From: Phytoseiulus persimilis | Lineage: Eukaryota > Arthropoda > Arachnida > Mesostigmata > Phytoseiidae | Reading direction: 5' to 3' | Assembly: GCA_037576195.1 (NCBI GenBank) | Contig: CM075104.1 | Coordinates: 8,748,775-8,812,774 of the forward strand | DNA: 64,000 bases | In this document: positions 13,501 to 24,500 of the stretch, piece by piece | How the letters are laid out: every line of letters begins with the position of its first letter | Numbering within the stretch: the stretch's first letter is position 1 | The notes under the pieces: model-generated | Told to the model about the DNA's origin: nothing | The model's input: the letters and a program-made list of their open reading frames with translations, nothing else | Databases searched by the model: none | Translations under genes and position numbers: made by a program

Positions 13501-16500
13501 CTGACCTGGAGCGCCACCCCGAGAGTATAGCTCACATGGAGTATCCGATCGGGAGTATCTCCACGAAGTGGTTGGAAAATGAGGTCGGCACTCCCCTCTG
13601 CTGTTTTCCCTTGGTTCAGAGTCTGAGCAAGGCAACCGGTTACCCAGGAAGGATCTGCTCGAAGTACCGACGATTGTTTTTTCTGCCGGAAGAGCCGATC
13701 AGCTGGAGCCTGAGGTTGGGACTCGAAGCTAACGATAGCGCTTCCGAGCCGGGGTAGATGGGGTTGTGGTCCCTCGAGCAAGAGTGAATGTCTTGCGCAT
13801 GTCCGGATATTCACAGGGTGGCTTACATAAGTGGGACCACCGCCGGTGTGGAATGGTGTCGCGCCCATGAGACACATTGGCGGACCGTTCGACGATCTCC
13901 CGTAAAATCAACAGGGGTTTTTCGCTCCGCCGCCAACAGATCCTCCCCTCCCCCCACCCCCGCCTGCCTCACATAGAGAGGAACACTCCTCCAAATATCC
14001 AGATCAGGCGATGTCCACTGAGCGCTCAACTCGAGTTATCGGGCTTTCCATGGCTGCTGTTGGAGTAGCTACGGAAACGTGCATCTGTTGTGCACGTATT
14101 CTTTCCGGAAGATTCCTCCGGAGTGTAGCACGCAGAGTGCTACCGATTCCGAGCCGAAACCGATGCCGGTGGCTCGGTTCTTCCCGACCTATGACCCTTC
14201 AGAGCTTGCGGAGATATTCCCGAGATGGCCCAATTTCGCGGCCTAAACGTCGCGAGTGGATCAAGGTCACCAAGTCGAACACTCAGAGTCCGTTACCCAG
14301 GAACCTCCAAGAGGGACCTGAATGAACAACAAGACGGTATTTTTCATCTCAACCTCGTGAACAACCTCGTACGACTGATGCTCCCTCAGTCCCTATGTGT
14401 GCGATTCTGGAGCCAGAGGATGTACTCGATCCGCAGGATTCCTGATTGAGATCAATATTTCGCATTGATGCCACACCTGTTGAGGAAACGTTGAATTGGG
14501 ACCGTTGATCTCGAACAGCGAAATGTCTGAGTACAGCTCTCGAAGAGGTAGCGTCGGTTGTAGATCTGGTTTCTTCGCCATAAATAGTAGAGAGCAGCAG
14601 ATTGTTTGGTTTCGATGGCAGAATGCAGTCGGAGTGGCTTGTGGAAGACAACAATGTTGATTCAAACGAGAGTCTCTCTCGCTTCAAGCTTTGAGGTCAC
14701 GACATAGTAATCACTTTGAGATCAGTCATTTGCTCGATCATTCGTTCCGTTTCAGATAAACAACAGGGCGCTTCGCCGACAGCTGCTTCTAGTGTACCAG
14801 GGAACTGGCGAGCTTCGCGGGCGGTATTCCGAATCTGAGCGCTCTTCTCACAACCCGACTAACTGGTTGACTTAGCAGCCGTCCATTCTCCTTCCATCGA
14901 CCATCAATGCATGCCCACATATCTATCAGTCCGACATCGATCCGGCCCGCGTGTCCGTCTCAGAAAATCTCTTACCTCTTTGTTTTCTCCTCTTCCTTCT
15001 CGTCGTACCGATCGATCCTGATGACGTTTCCGTCGGCGCTGATGTCAATCGATCTTCGAGCGAGCGAGAATCATCTGAGAAACTCTGCGTCTCGCTTGAG
15101 TTTGTTATAGACTGCGCCCCGTGTGGCGGCTCTCTCCGGTTCACTAGCGAGCAATCAGGCGCAGAACGAACTAATTTTGGAAATGTTTCGCGAGCTCAGG
15201 ACATCCATCGCATCGTGAGAGAACAGTTCAAGATCACGGGGGTCTCTCCCGATACATACCCCGGACCAATCATGTCGAATGGGGGCGAGTTTAGTAAATA
15301 GAGGAAAACATTTCCTCCCGTTGCGGTACATCAACGAGCCGAGAGCTTGGATCCAGGAGTGCGTGATGATGGCGTTCGAGTGCTGTGGTGTCCTGTGATA
15401 CGTTACCACGGCATGATATGATCAACAAAAAGATCACTCCGGCCTATCCGGTGGTTTTCGGGGAAGTCGTCGACATTGGTCGAATGCTTCCATTTATCAA
15501 AGTCCGTCGCTCCGTGAAGTGCACAATCGCTTCTGAAATACGAGTAATGGTTGTGAGCCGCGGCGACGGCCCCATATCAGCACATATCATACGTCTGCCT
15601 CCGCAGACTCACATCCTTCCTCCGCTCTCGCTTTTCCCCTGCTCGGCACCGCTCGCGATCGAGCGGGTCAGCCAAGGCAGCCCGGTCAGGTAGTCAAGTA
15701 CCTACGTAGGCGACTCGGTAGGTGGCTGAGCAATGGCCGAACGGACGAATGGTCGAACGAGCGAACAGTTTGTCGGGCAACATGCCATTGTCCTATGCGC
15801 GCTCTCCACGGAACGTGACTCAGAGTTTTGCTAACAAGAGGACTGGATAGGACGCAATGTAGCTGGTTCGGCCGATCCACCGACTTACTGGTGCGCAGTC
15901 TGGCCAACTGGCACGCTGACTGCGGACGAGCGAGCTGGCTAGCCGGGTAGCGGGCATAGCGTTTAAAAAGCGCTCAATCACCACGAGCCTCATAATTCGT
16001 CATCATTATGACGAGATGAGCTCGGTCACGGACCAACCCTCCACGGCCTAAATCCTAAGCCACCACTACCGTCAAACGAGCGAGTGAAGTGGTCGACAGA
16101 CCAGCGAACTGACTGTCCGACTGACGAATCAAAGACTGGAAGCGCGAATGCTCGTATTGTTCCACAGATCTGAGACAGCGCTCCTGAGCGAGTTCCCGGA
16201 GCAAATGTTTCTGATAGCACGGGTATGATCCTGGCCCTTCTGTCGTCCTGAGCTTCATCGCGGTTACTTTTCTCCCTGTGGAAATCCGGAGGGGCGTCCT
16301 GGGAATTGTGTCCGAGACTCGTTCATAAGGTCACCTCTGGATATTTCCGTGACTCGCTCGGACTTTTCGCAGGGAGCTTCTCGAACAGCTTCATCTCAGA
16401 ATATCGAAGATACTCCCCGATAGTGAGATCGGACGCGGAAGCAGGCTCCCCTAGAGGCGAAGATCGTTGACAGAAAAGTTTGCCTACCGCCTTGTTTTTT

Positions 16501-17649
16501 TTTTGCTGAATTGCGTCTGGCCTCGAATTCCTCACTCAAAACCGATCCGCCCTCAGCTCGATTCGTAACGACTCCTTTTGACAGGGAGCGAAGTTCATAT
16601 TTGTTGCTTTGTGACACCTCGCACACGTTGGCGCACCTTACGAGCCCAGAGGACGTTCCGAACGCGTACAACGTTTTGACAAAAAGCTGCGTTCGAGGGT
16701 ATCACATCGTGTCCTCCATGTACTACCTCCGAGTGGGTGCTAAGACAGCGTTGAAATATGTTCTTCTCGTCTCGATGTTTTCTGCCACGCAGTGACCACT
16801 CTCGAGAATCATAGATCATAGCTCAGCTGAAACCATGCCGAGTTGGGGCCTGTGATCCAGCCCTCAACGAGGCCAGGTATCGAAATGCGGAGTCTGTGAG
16901 AGTTGATTCCCATGAGAAGAGTTCGAGGAAACCGCTTCCTTAGTTCTCAAGCTGCAGTCTCATGGTCCTCAACGCACTGAAAACGCTTCGAGTGAGCAAG
17001 GAAATATTTCCCGTATGGAGATGGTGGGGGTTCTATTAGCCGTTGGTAGACAGCATTGAAGCGTGTTGTGATTCGATCGTTCCGATTCGAGCAAACAAGT
17101 ATAGCTCTCACGGCGTCTTCATCGAATTGGTATCCATTCATTGTGACAACTTGTAGCAGTAGCCCTTGTGGAACCGATTTGCGGTGGTTTGAGTCCGGCT
17201 TTCCCTTCGTCCCTCCCGCTGCTTTCTGTACCACCACACGGGTCGAGGGTGGGCTGTTGATTTTTTCCTCCGCGACCATTTATCATATTTAGTCTTCGTG
17301 ACTCCAGTTCATCCGCGTCCCGAGTCGTTCGTGCGCTATCTTCTTCCTGAATTAACGAGGAACGCGAGAAGTTGTCTGATATTTAAAAGTAATTATAACC
17401 GCTTCTGTGGATCCAGAGTCCAAATGTACGAAGATTTCTTATCCCTCTTTGTCGCCATGGTGTATTTAGGAGACGAAGCTTAAGCGCAAGTTTCATGATT
17501 CTCGAAGAGAGTCTCGGATACGCTGTCCAAGTCCATTTGTTCGCTTCCTTCAAAGCGTCAGCTCCGACTGAACAGCACGGGAGTCCGAGGACACGAAGTT
17601 AGTACGATAGAATTGGGGAACTAACATCTCCGAGGCGAACCACACGTAA
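10504..17649. other. Mostly no supported gene
   Basis: Short frames on both strands, with the weak 13419-13877 candidate inside. A purine-rich 126-codon frame at 10740-11120 lacks an ATG and is not called. The remainder shows no tRNA, repeat or regulatory cluster I can support. Confidence 0.5.
13419..13877 (-). CDS. Candidate ORF, 152 codons, unknown function
   Basis: ATG-initiated minus-strand frame. Its C-terminal half has mixed composition (for example GSADLIFQPLRGDTPDRIL) and reads like protein. The N-terminal third is rich in Pro, His and Thr and is less convincing. A shorter plus-strand frame (13497-13757) overlaps it. No domain or splice context is clear. Confidence 0.15.
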   Translation of the reverse strand: MCLMGATPFHTGGGPTYVSHPVNIRTCARHSLLLEGPQPHLPRLGSAIVSFESQPQAPADRLFRQKKQSSVLRADPSWVTGCLAQTLNQGKTAEGSADLIFQPLRGDTPDRILHVSYTLGVALQVSHDDRNFARIAYGSVILSNYLSGSKRS

Positions 17650-18225
17650 ATGGGCTCCTTGGGACAGTGGAAACAATGTGTGACCGACAATTCACATTCG
17701 TGCTCGACTCTAATCTGGAGCGCGATTACGAGGGATCTGATCGGTTGCATGGCGGAGCGTCGCTCGAATCTCAACAGCGATCATCCGCAGCAGCCGGATC
17801 ACTTCCGCGGTGGGAACGAGTTTCTCCCGCGGGGGGAGGATCGGACGGGGTGCTTTCAAGAAGAGAGGACCTGGGGAGTTGGAGTAAGGGGCGGGGGTGA
17901 AAGAGCAAGATGTGTGAGAAGATGTGGTGCTGGTGGTTTTATCTGCTCGAATGTCGTTCTCTTCTGCGGCGCAGTGCAAACTCAGCAGACATATTGCCAT
18001 AATCCCGTTTGCGTTTTCGAAGCGAGCCAACCGAGCGCAGCAAGGAGCAAAGTGTCTCACTCGATGTGTGTCTCAGAGGAGACCGAAGACAATCCCGACA
18101 AAACTTTCAATCGGAGCCAAAAATCTCTGCACGTTCTCCTGGTCGTGCACAACGAGGATGCGACTGGAAATTTCGACTTCTCTTTTGAATCGCAGCCAGC
18201 TCCTCTCGTGTCGTCGGGACGATAA
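17650..18225 (+). CDS. Candidate ORF, 191 codons, Cys- and Gly-containing, unknown function
   Basis: ATG 17650 to stop, with a purine at position -3. The middle is Gly/Arg-rich (GVGVRGGGERARCVRRCGAG) and the C-terminal part is acidic and varied (SEETEDNPDKTF). No known domain. One frame of this length is about what chance predicts for 64 kb on both strands, so length alone is not evidence. Confidence 0.15.
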   Translation: MGSLGQWKQCVTDNSHSCSTLIWSAITRDLIGCMAERRSNLNSDHPQQPDHFRGGNEFLPRGEDRTGCFQEERTWGVGVRGGGERARCVRRCGAGGFICSNVVLFCGAVQTQQTYCHNPVCVFEASQPSAARSKVSHSMCVSEETEDNPDKTFNRSQKSLHVLLVVHNEDATGNFDFSFESQPAPLVSSGR

Positions 18226-18231
18226 TGACCG

Positions 18232-19113
18232 TCACGATGCGAGGAACATGGACGGCTTCCGATGGGTCAAAATGTTGCCAACGAAAATCAAACACATAGT
18301 TCTGGCTATTCGGGCAGGTCGGTTGGGGGAGGTCCGAGCCATGGACGGTTTTGACTCTAAAGCAGCCGCGGGAGGCTCACAAGGTTCCATGGGCTCATAA
18401 AGCTCGATGGCGACCGGAAACTCGCAGATTCGAGGCGGCTGAGGACGAACATCAAATGGAAAAGGAACATTTCGGCAATGGTTTCCGAAGCTCCAGTGGC
18501 ATTTCACTCGGTTTCGATGTCCTCTGCGCCTCATGCTGAGGCGAGACGACCAGCCGCATGGGGAGGGTAAGCGGTACGAAGGGAAAAACTGGCAAAAGGG
18601 TGTGTGTAAAAGCTTCATTTGAGAGCTTCGTTCGCTGCCAAATGCACCACTTGTCATAGAAAGCTTCGACATTGCTCGCGTGCTTCCTGACCCGCTTCTT
18701 ATTCCTCCGTCTAGCCCAGCCCGTGCAGGAGGAAGACAGACGGGCGAGCGGGCAGGCAGGCGAACAAGGGACCGGAGGTGAGAAGAAGGCGGACTCGAGG
18801 CAAACGCAAAGCTCAATGACAGCGAGACACTCATGTGAAATGTGTGTGATTTTCTCCACCATTGAAAACACTTTGCACGACAGATTCGAGATCGCTGTGA
18901 GAACGCTGGCGAGAGGTGGAGCAGAGGGAGCTCAGAGGATGGGTTGGAAACGATCGAGTAAGTGAGAGAAAAACGCGGACGTAAACCCTGTCTGTGGACA
19001 GAACTAAAAGGCTCTGGACACTGGGGAACACTCTTCGGAGCCCGCTCCTCACTCAGATATGTTTGGTAGGGACGAACACAAGCAGAGAATGCGTTCCCCT
19101 GCAGGCTCTTCAT
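18232..19113 (-). CDS. Candidate ORF, 293 codons, low-complexity, unknown function
   Basis: ATG-initiated minus-strand frame, the second longest in the window. It is rich in Ser, Arg, Pro, His and Cys, and its middle is shaped by a GGGC/AGGC tract near 18735-18765 and a pyrimidine-rich tract near 19115-19148 upstream. The C-terminal part (about residues 190-290) is less repetitive. It lies on the same strand as, and downstream of, the frame at 19741-20712, with a 0.6-kb gap, so both might belong to one locus. The odd composition makes a chance frame likely. Confidence 0.15.
   Translation of the reverse strand: MKSLQGNAFSACVRPYQTYLSEERAPKSVPQCPEPFSSVHRQGLRPRFSLTYSIVSNPSSELPLLHLSPAFSQRSRICRAKCFQWWRKSHTFHMSVSLSLSFAFASSPPSSHLRSLVRLPARSPVCLPPARAGLDGGIRSGSGSTRAMSKLSMTSGAFGSERSSQMKLLHTPFCQFFPSYRLPSPCGWSSRLSMRRRGHRNRVKCHWSFGNHCRNVPFPFDVRPQPPRICEFPVAIELYEPMEPCEPPAAALESKPSMARTSPNRPARIARTMCLIFVGNILTHRKPSMFLAS
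18735..18765. repeat. GGGC/AGGC period-4 tract
   Basis: Imperfect run of GCGA, GCGG, GCAG and GCGA units. It lies within the low-complexity part of the minus-strand open frame at 18232-19113. Confidence 0.6.
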
Positions 19114-19740
19114 CTTCCTCCTCCCCCCTTCCCCCCCTCACCCCCCGGGTCGCTTCCTGATCTGGTCCGTTCTCTTCATCCGACTCGCACCCCTTGCAGC
19201 GTCCTCCCGCGCCGGTTCCACCTCCTTCGGTTGCAAAAACCGTTGGCCATGCGTGAAGCGCAGTTAAATTTTTTAGCGCCCTAAAATATGTTCAGCGGAC
19301 GTTGTCGCTGGTGTCCAGCGCCCTGCCGCCGCGGGTCTCAAAGGCGAAATATATCATCAAAGGCAGTTAGCTAGCAGCCAGGCGAGCATCCACTACTTGT
19401 ACTACCGGCTGGCAGGAAGGCGACAACAAAAAAAAACGCTTGGACCTCATTCGAAGTTGTCCGGACTCCATGCCCCACCCGAGCGGCCTGTCCGTCCCTC
19501 GAGAGGGTGAGGAACTCAACTCTTTAACTAAATGCCGTCACGAAGCCTTTTTTCCTGTCGTCGTTCTTGTTGCAGTATCTGTGGAGCGAATGTCCTCGGA
19601 AGGAGAAATCGACCGCGACGGTCGGAGGGCACGCATTCGGTGGCCGCGCTCACATCTGAACGCGAATGCGTCGTAGATATAAAAGCCAACCATTCAAATA
19701 ACCGGCAGGCGAGCAACTTTAAATTTGAGTTTCGTTTTAT

Positions 19741-20712
19741 CTATCTATTTTCAGTCGGGTGTGCGGAGTCTGCGGGTGCGCTTGGGTTCGGAGGCGTGCG
19801 GGATCCCGAGAGCAGACGAGCGATATGCACGCACGCACGCTCGCTCGCTCGCTCGCCTGGTCGGATGCCGCTCTCGGCGAAAAGTATGACGGTGCCACCC
19901 GAATACCTATGGGCTACGGCACAATTACAAAGGATGAGCGAACATTTCAACGACGGCCGACTCAATGGACTCGGGAGCGCGCGAGACGCTGAACAGACCG
20001 ACAGGTAGATAGTTGTTATACATAGATAGAGTTGCGACGATCTGAACAAGTTGCCGTGGGCGTTCGCCAAAGATACGACCGATTCAGAGAAGGAAAAACG
20101 AGAATGAAAACGAGGAGCCGCGTCTGCCGACACGGCGGGATACAGCTCACGGCGCTGAAGGGAGTCAGAGCTTCTCAGAACGGGAGAATCCTTTTGAGCG
20201 GCGCTCGAGCATCCGATCAGACGACAAGGCTGGCGAGGAGAAGCCTCGCGGCGAGGAGGAAGAGGAGAGCAGTTGTTGCTCAAGGAGCCGGAAGTGGGAT
20301 TTCGCCTAAAATCAACCAGTGATAGGATGATATGCGCCAACTCGATCGAGTCTACCACCTTTGCAGCTCGGAGTTCCCTCAACATCGAGGGAGGCCAAGT
20401 ACTGATCAGGTTGAATTCTCCGGGCATCTCTCGCTCGGATATTCTGTTCTCGGGTGATCTTCTGACCGGACTTTCGGATCTCGGATGTTGTGCGATCCCT
20501 CTATCGTCGCCGTCTCGGCTCGAATCGCTTCGAAACCGCGACACAACTTCAGTCTGCCCGAGCGAGGGACTCGGAGAGGTCATGTTCCGCTCCAGGATCG
20601 CCGCCGTCTCCGGGCTGAAGTCCGCCCCTCGATGGAGTTCTCCCCCACGCGACTTGACTGAAAGCATACATGATGAATGTGTTTCGAGAAGGCGGCGAGA
20701 AGCTTCTTCCAT
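19741..20712 (-). CDS. Candidate coding exon/ORF, 323 codons, longest frame in the window
   Basis: Minus-strand frame from ATG 20712 to TAG. It stays open upstream to about 20799. A strong acceptor-like sequence (TTTTTCTTTTCCAG, exon from 20740) precedes the ATG in compatible register. The first 120 or so residues are varied and polar (for example REMPGEFNLISTWPPSMLRE) and look coding. A possible weak donor follows at 20359/20358 (AAAG|GTGGTA), so the true exon may be 20359-20740. The distal part runs through a GCAC/GCTC microsatellite and is doubtful. A rough estimate from stop frequency makes a frame this long unlikely by chance. No domain is recognised. Confidence 0.3.
   Translation of the reverse strand: MEEASRRLLETHSSCMLSVKSRGGELHRGADFSPETAAILERNMTSPSPSLGQTEVVSRFRSDSSRDGDDRGIAQHPRSESPVRRSPENRISEREMPGEFNLISTWPPSMLRELRAAKVVDSIELAHIILSLVDFRRNPTSGSLSNNCSPLPPRREASPRQPCRLIGCSSAAQKDSPVLRSSDSLQRRELYPAVSADAAPRFHSRFSFSESVVSLANAHGNLFRSSQLYLCITTIYLSVCSASRALPSPLSRPSLKCSLILCNCAVAHRYSGGTVILFAESGIRPGERASERACVHIARLLSGSRTPPNPSAPADSAHPTENR
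19827..19858. repeat. Compound GCAC/GCTC microsatellite
   Basis: About three GCAC units run directly into four TCGC units. It lies inside the distal part of the minus-strand open frame at 19741-20712, where it encodes a repetitive Ala/Arg/Glu/Ser stretch. Confidence 0.85.
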
Positions 20713-21480
20713 CGAGGGATGATCAGCGAAACTGGTGTGACTGGAAAAGAAAAACACTCCGTGCGCGCTGAACCCGACTAAGCTCGCTCCTTCAGACAAC
20801 GTGTGCCGCTTGGACCCGGTTGTCCGAATTGCGCGTCATTGAGGATTTTAAACCAATACTCCATGCACAGAGACTCACGACCGATGCAGGCCGTATGATC
20901 GTCTAGTTCTCCTCGAATCTGTTGACCAACTGGAGCGGGACAACCTTGGAAACGGCAACGTCTTTGGGGAGACGGAAACACAGGGGGGTGGGGTGAGAAT
21001 TCTACCGCGTCGAAGGGAGGCTGGGTACGCTGCTGATATGAGGGCTTGCATATCCTCATCCCTCGCTCACACTCATGCCTTCCTAAATCGTATTCCTTTC
21101 TTCGACGCGAGATAGCAGTCTTCCACTCCTATGGTGGCGATAAGCGTCTTACAAGTGATACACTTCTCGGTGACAAGCGCCATTGAACCGTCGAACAGGA
21201 AATAGGTTTTGTCGCACCATCCAAAGGTGCATGTTAGGATCGCCTCGTGGGGAGTCTTGTGGAATGCATACAATCGGAGGGCTCGAGCTCGCGTGCTCCG
21301 ACGAACGAATCGGCGTTCGCGTCTGGACTACGGAGAGAAAAACGCGCGGCGTAACGAACGGGATTCCGATTGGGCCTCATGGCGTTGAGGACTCTCGCAT
21401 CTCTTGTTCCCGATAAGAAACTCGGCAGGCGCGGGTCGTCGTCCGCCGCGGACGAACTGCCGGGCGTTCTCCGCGGCCCG

Positions 21481-21540
21481 CGTTCATTCGGGTTTTGCGT
21501 TCGGGATCGGCGTTCGTTCAGGTTTTGCGTCCGTGTGAGA
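21481..21540. repeat. Two-copy 30-bp tandem duplication
   Basis: A 30-base unit containing GGTTTTGCGT occurs at 21481-21510 and again at 21511-21540. The first 23 positions match except at three, and the last few bases have diverged. It lies just downstream of a GC-rich patch. Confidence 0.7.
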
Positions 21541-24500
21541 ATGAGTGTAGGCTCTTGTTATCAGCGAGTGTTAATTGTCGGTGGCTCGCTGTCACACCCA
21601 GGGGGTCATCCTATCGCGACCTATAAATTCTCACCCGTAACTGAACGCGTCGCGTCGTCGTCGTTTCTCTCTCACCCGACTGGTGGGTTGGTGGCTTGCT
21701 TGGTAAGCTTGCCATCCAGTTAGCCATCCAGCAAGCCGGAGCGAGCTGCCCCGTCGACTACCTAGCTAGCGCTGGCTGTGATTACAAGCGCTGATATCTG
21801 AAGAGATATAGCCCAATTATTCAGAGGATAAATGACGCGCATTAGACCACCACTACCACCGCCGCGACTGCTACCGTCGACACCACATTCGTCCCCTCCG
21901 TACCCCTCAACTCGGCAAGCGTCCGACTCGAGCCCCGTGTCCCTTACGTTGAGAATCCCTCCACTCCCCCAAGTAGTCCGTGTACGACAGCGCAACGATT
22001 CTCGAAAAAATTCCGGGACTGACCTCTGATCTACCCTCGTGCTCTCTGCAGCAGCTCCTCGGACCGCTGACGCTCCTCGTTTGCGGCGGTACACGCCGCC
22101 CGTGCTCGCTCTGATTAATTGCCACACTGAGGGGAAGCGTTTTAAACTCTGCTCGTCTTTCCCAATCGCGCCGAGATCTCTGACCGGGCACACCTATCTC
22201 CATGCTTCTTATACTCACTCCGGATTCCAGCGTTCTCCCCTTGCGAACGATGTCTGATTCCTCTCCAAAGTTCGAACTCTGCAGGGGTGGCAACGAATCT
22301 TCTGCGAGGGCCAAGTTTCGATCTGATCACATCTCACAGTTCCGGTATTAGACCCGACGAACACCGACTGACGTCGACCGACGGAACGCTCGAGCAGGAA
22401 TCTGGGGATCGGATCCCAAGCAGAAGGTCACACGGGCCCAGAAACGTGCTCCCCGCGCGGGGTCCACGCGCCGAGAGAACCGAGGTTCGAAGTCAGATAT
22501 GGTACTTGATCAACGAAGTACGAGCGAGAGAGGAATAGCTACACCCGATCCTGAAACGAGAGGCGAGCGTCAAAAAGCGCCAGGTGATCTTGCCGACCAC
22601 GAGCTTCTGCATAAGAACTACTCACCGCCGACTCTGACCGGCAGAAGAAGGCAGACTGCTCAGCTCCAGGCAATCTTGGGTGCCGTGCGAACATTTTCCG
22701 CACAAGGTGATCGGTGTGTGAAGGCACTTTTTGTTTCATTCTCTCTTTTTCGGATGCTGTGACTCCGGCCAAACACGGCCCGAGCTTCGCCGAGATCAGC
22801 CCCGGACTCCGATATCTTTGTGTCGAAGCTGATGCCGAGATGGGGAGCAGAAGCGAGAGTAGGAGCGTCATTGTCTAAAGGAAGGCGTGTGAAGCCTAGA
22901 AAAACACGGCCTTCCCAATCAATGGAATTCCAATGTTTTTCGAAAAGCAAAGGGCCCCGGACACGGGTCTTTGACGCTCACTGTTTGAGAGCTGATTGGA
23001 ATAAAATGCTATTCGCTCGAGCTGTGGCGTCCAAGTCTGATCGGACAGAAAAAACGCGAGAGCAAATTCCCGATTATCGCCGGGGCTTTCATGAGTTGAT
23101 ACCAATCATCTCAATGATAGACAACACATACGAATGCATTTCGAGCGCGCGGGCGATGACCCAACTTCCCCCTCGACTCCCGTGAGTGTAGGTCAGATTT
23201 TCGCGTCTCGATATTCTGGTCGCTCAGGGATGTGTCTAACATGAACTAGGAATGCTTCATGGTGGAAAGTGCTTCACAGAACTCGAAGGCCGCCACTAAC
23301 TGCTCTGCAGGACTCACAGGTAAGCCTAGGAGCATCGGTGTCGCTTTCTCCCGAATCGACATTTTCAGAGCTGGTCTGATAACGGGGGTACATGTTCATC
23401 TATATCAGACCACTTCTGCGGGCGGAGTGCTCTGGACTGGATCGGGGTGCGTGGTTGTTCATGGAACAACGTGAACATTACAGTCCTAGGAATCGGGCCT
23501 GGAACTTGTTGCAGGAAGTCTCTTGCAAGAGAACGGAACGGAATTTATGGTTACTCGTTTACTGTCACCATCAGTCAACTCATCGAGCAAAGCCTTTGAA
23601 AGGAATAGCCTGAGAAACCAGAAGCCCTCCGCTAAATTGGCCGATCCGTTCGTTCGGGCTAGGCCAGTCTCTCTATCAAATCCTCCGCTCTTCCTTCAGC
23701 TGAACCCCTTCGCGCATTTCCTCCACGGGCCTTGGATCGTTGTCCCGGTGGCCGATGGGCAACATGGTTAAGCGGGCGGAGGTGCTAAATATGGCGGGGA
23801 AACACAAGCGTCTCTGGCAGCAGGGCAAGTTGCCGTATTTTGCTTTGCAAAGCGGCGTAAGTGGTGATTTATACTCATAGCGATGCCCTCATGGAAACAA
23901 GGAGCTGTTCTTAGTCTTCCCGCGTAGTTCCCGCGAGCCAGCCAGCGAGCAAGTCTTTTGTCTGCTCCTGTGCCGCCCCGAGAAGCCCCGGGCGCCCCTG
24001 AGCGAGGGGGTTAGGCGAACGAACCTAGTCCCCCCGCGAGCCCCCCACAGGGTTGGCTCCCGGTCGCGCCCGAACACTCACACAGATGCATGCTCAGAGA
24101 GAAACTGCAGTTGATCGTTTTTAGGCCAAGTTTTAATGAGGAGACTTGCTGCACTTTTTGGGCGCAACGGCCGGCAGTCGTTACGGCCATACCGCACGGC
24201 ATAAATTGTCGCTACCTCTGTATCCAAGAAGTTGGTGTCGACGAAGATAGCAACTACTCTCGACTGGTCCAGTAGACAAACTTCTCCAACACCTGCCGCT
24301 GTTGTTGTTGGCGGTCTCTGCATTGGACCTGTCATCCCTCAGCGCACCCACTCATTGTTGCCCCTCGGAGCACCAGGAAAAACTTAACGAGGAAACCATG
24401 TATGAACAACAAGTCTACGAGCTCAACAAAATAATGAACCGCGGGCGTTTACTCGACCCCGAATGGAATAAAAGTTGGCGATTGAGGGAGGCTCACTCGT

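Noticed and set aside
15260-15300. Residues PIMSNGGEFSK on the plus strand, resembling the integrase core motif of retroelements
   Set aside because: The catalytic aspartate of the usual SDNG motif is missing, and no flanking integrase or reverse transcriptase similarity is visible in any frame. Probably chance.
19055-19080. AGATATGTTTG, matching the start of miR-190
   Set aside because: The match stops after 11 bases and no complementary arm lies within hairpin distance.
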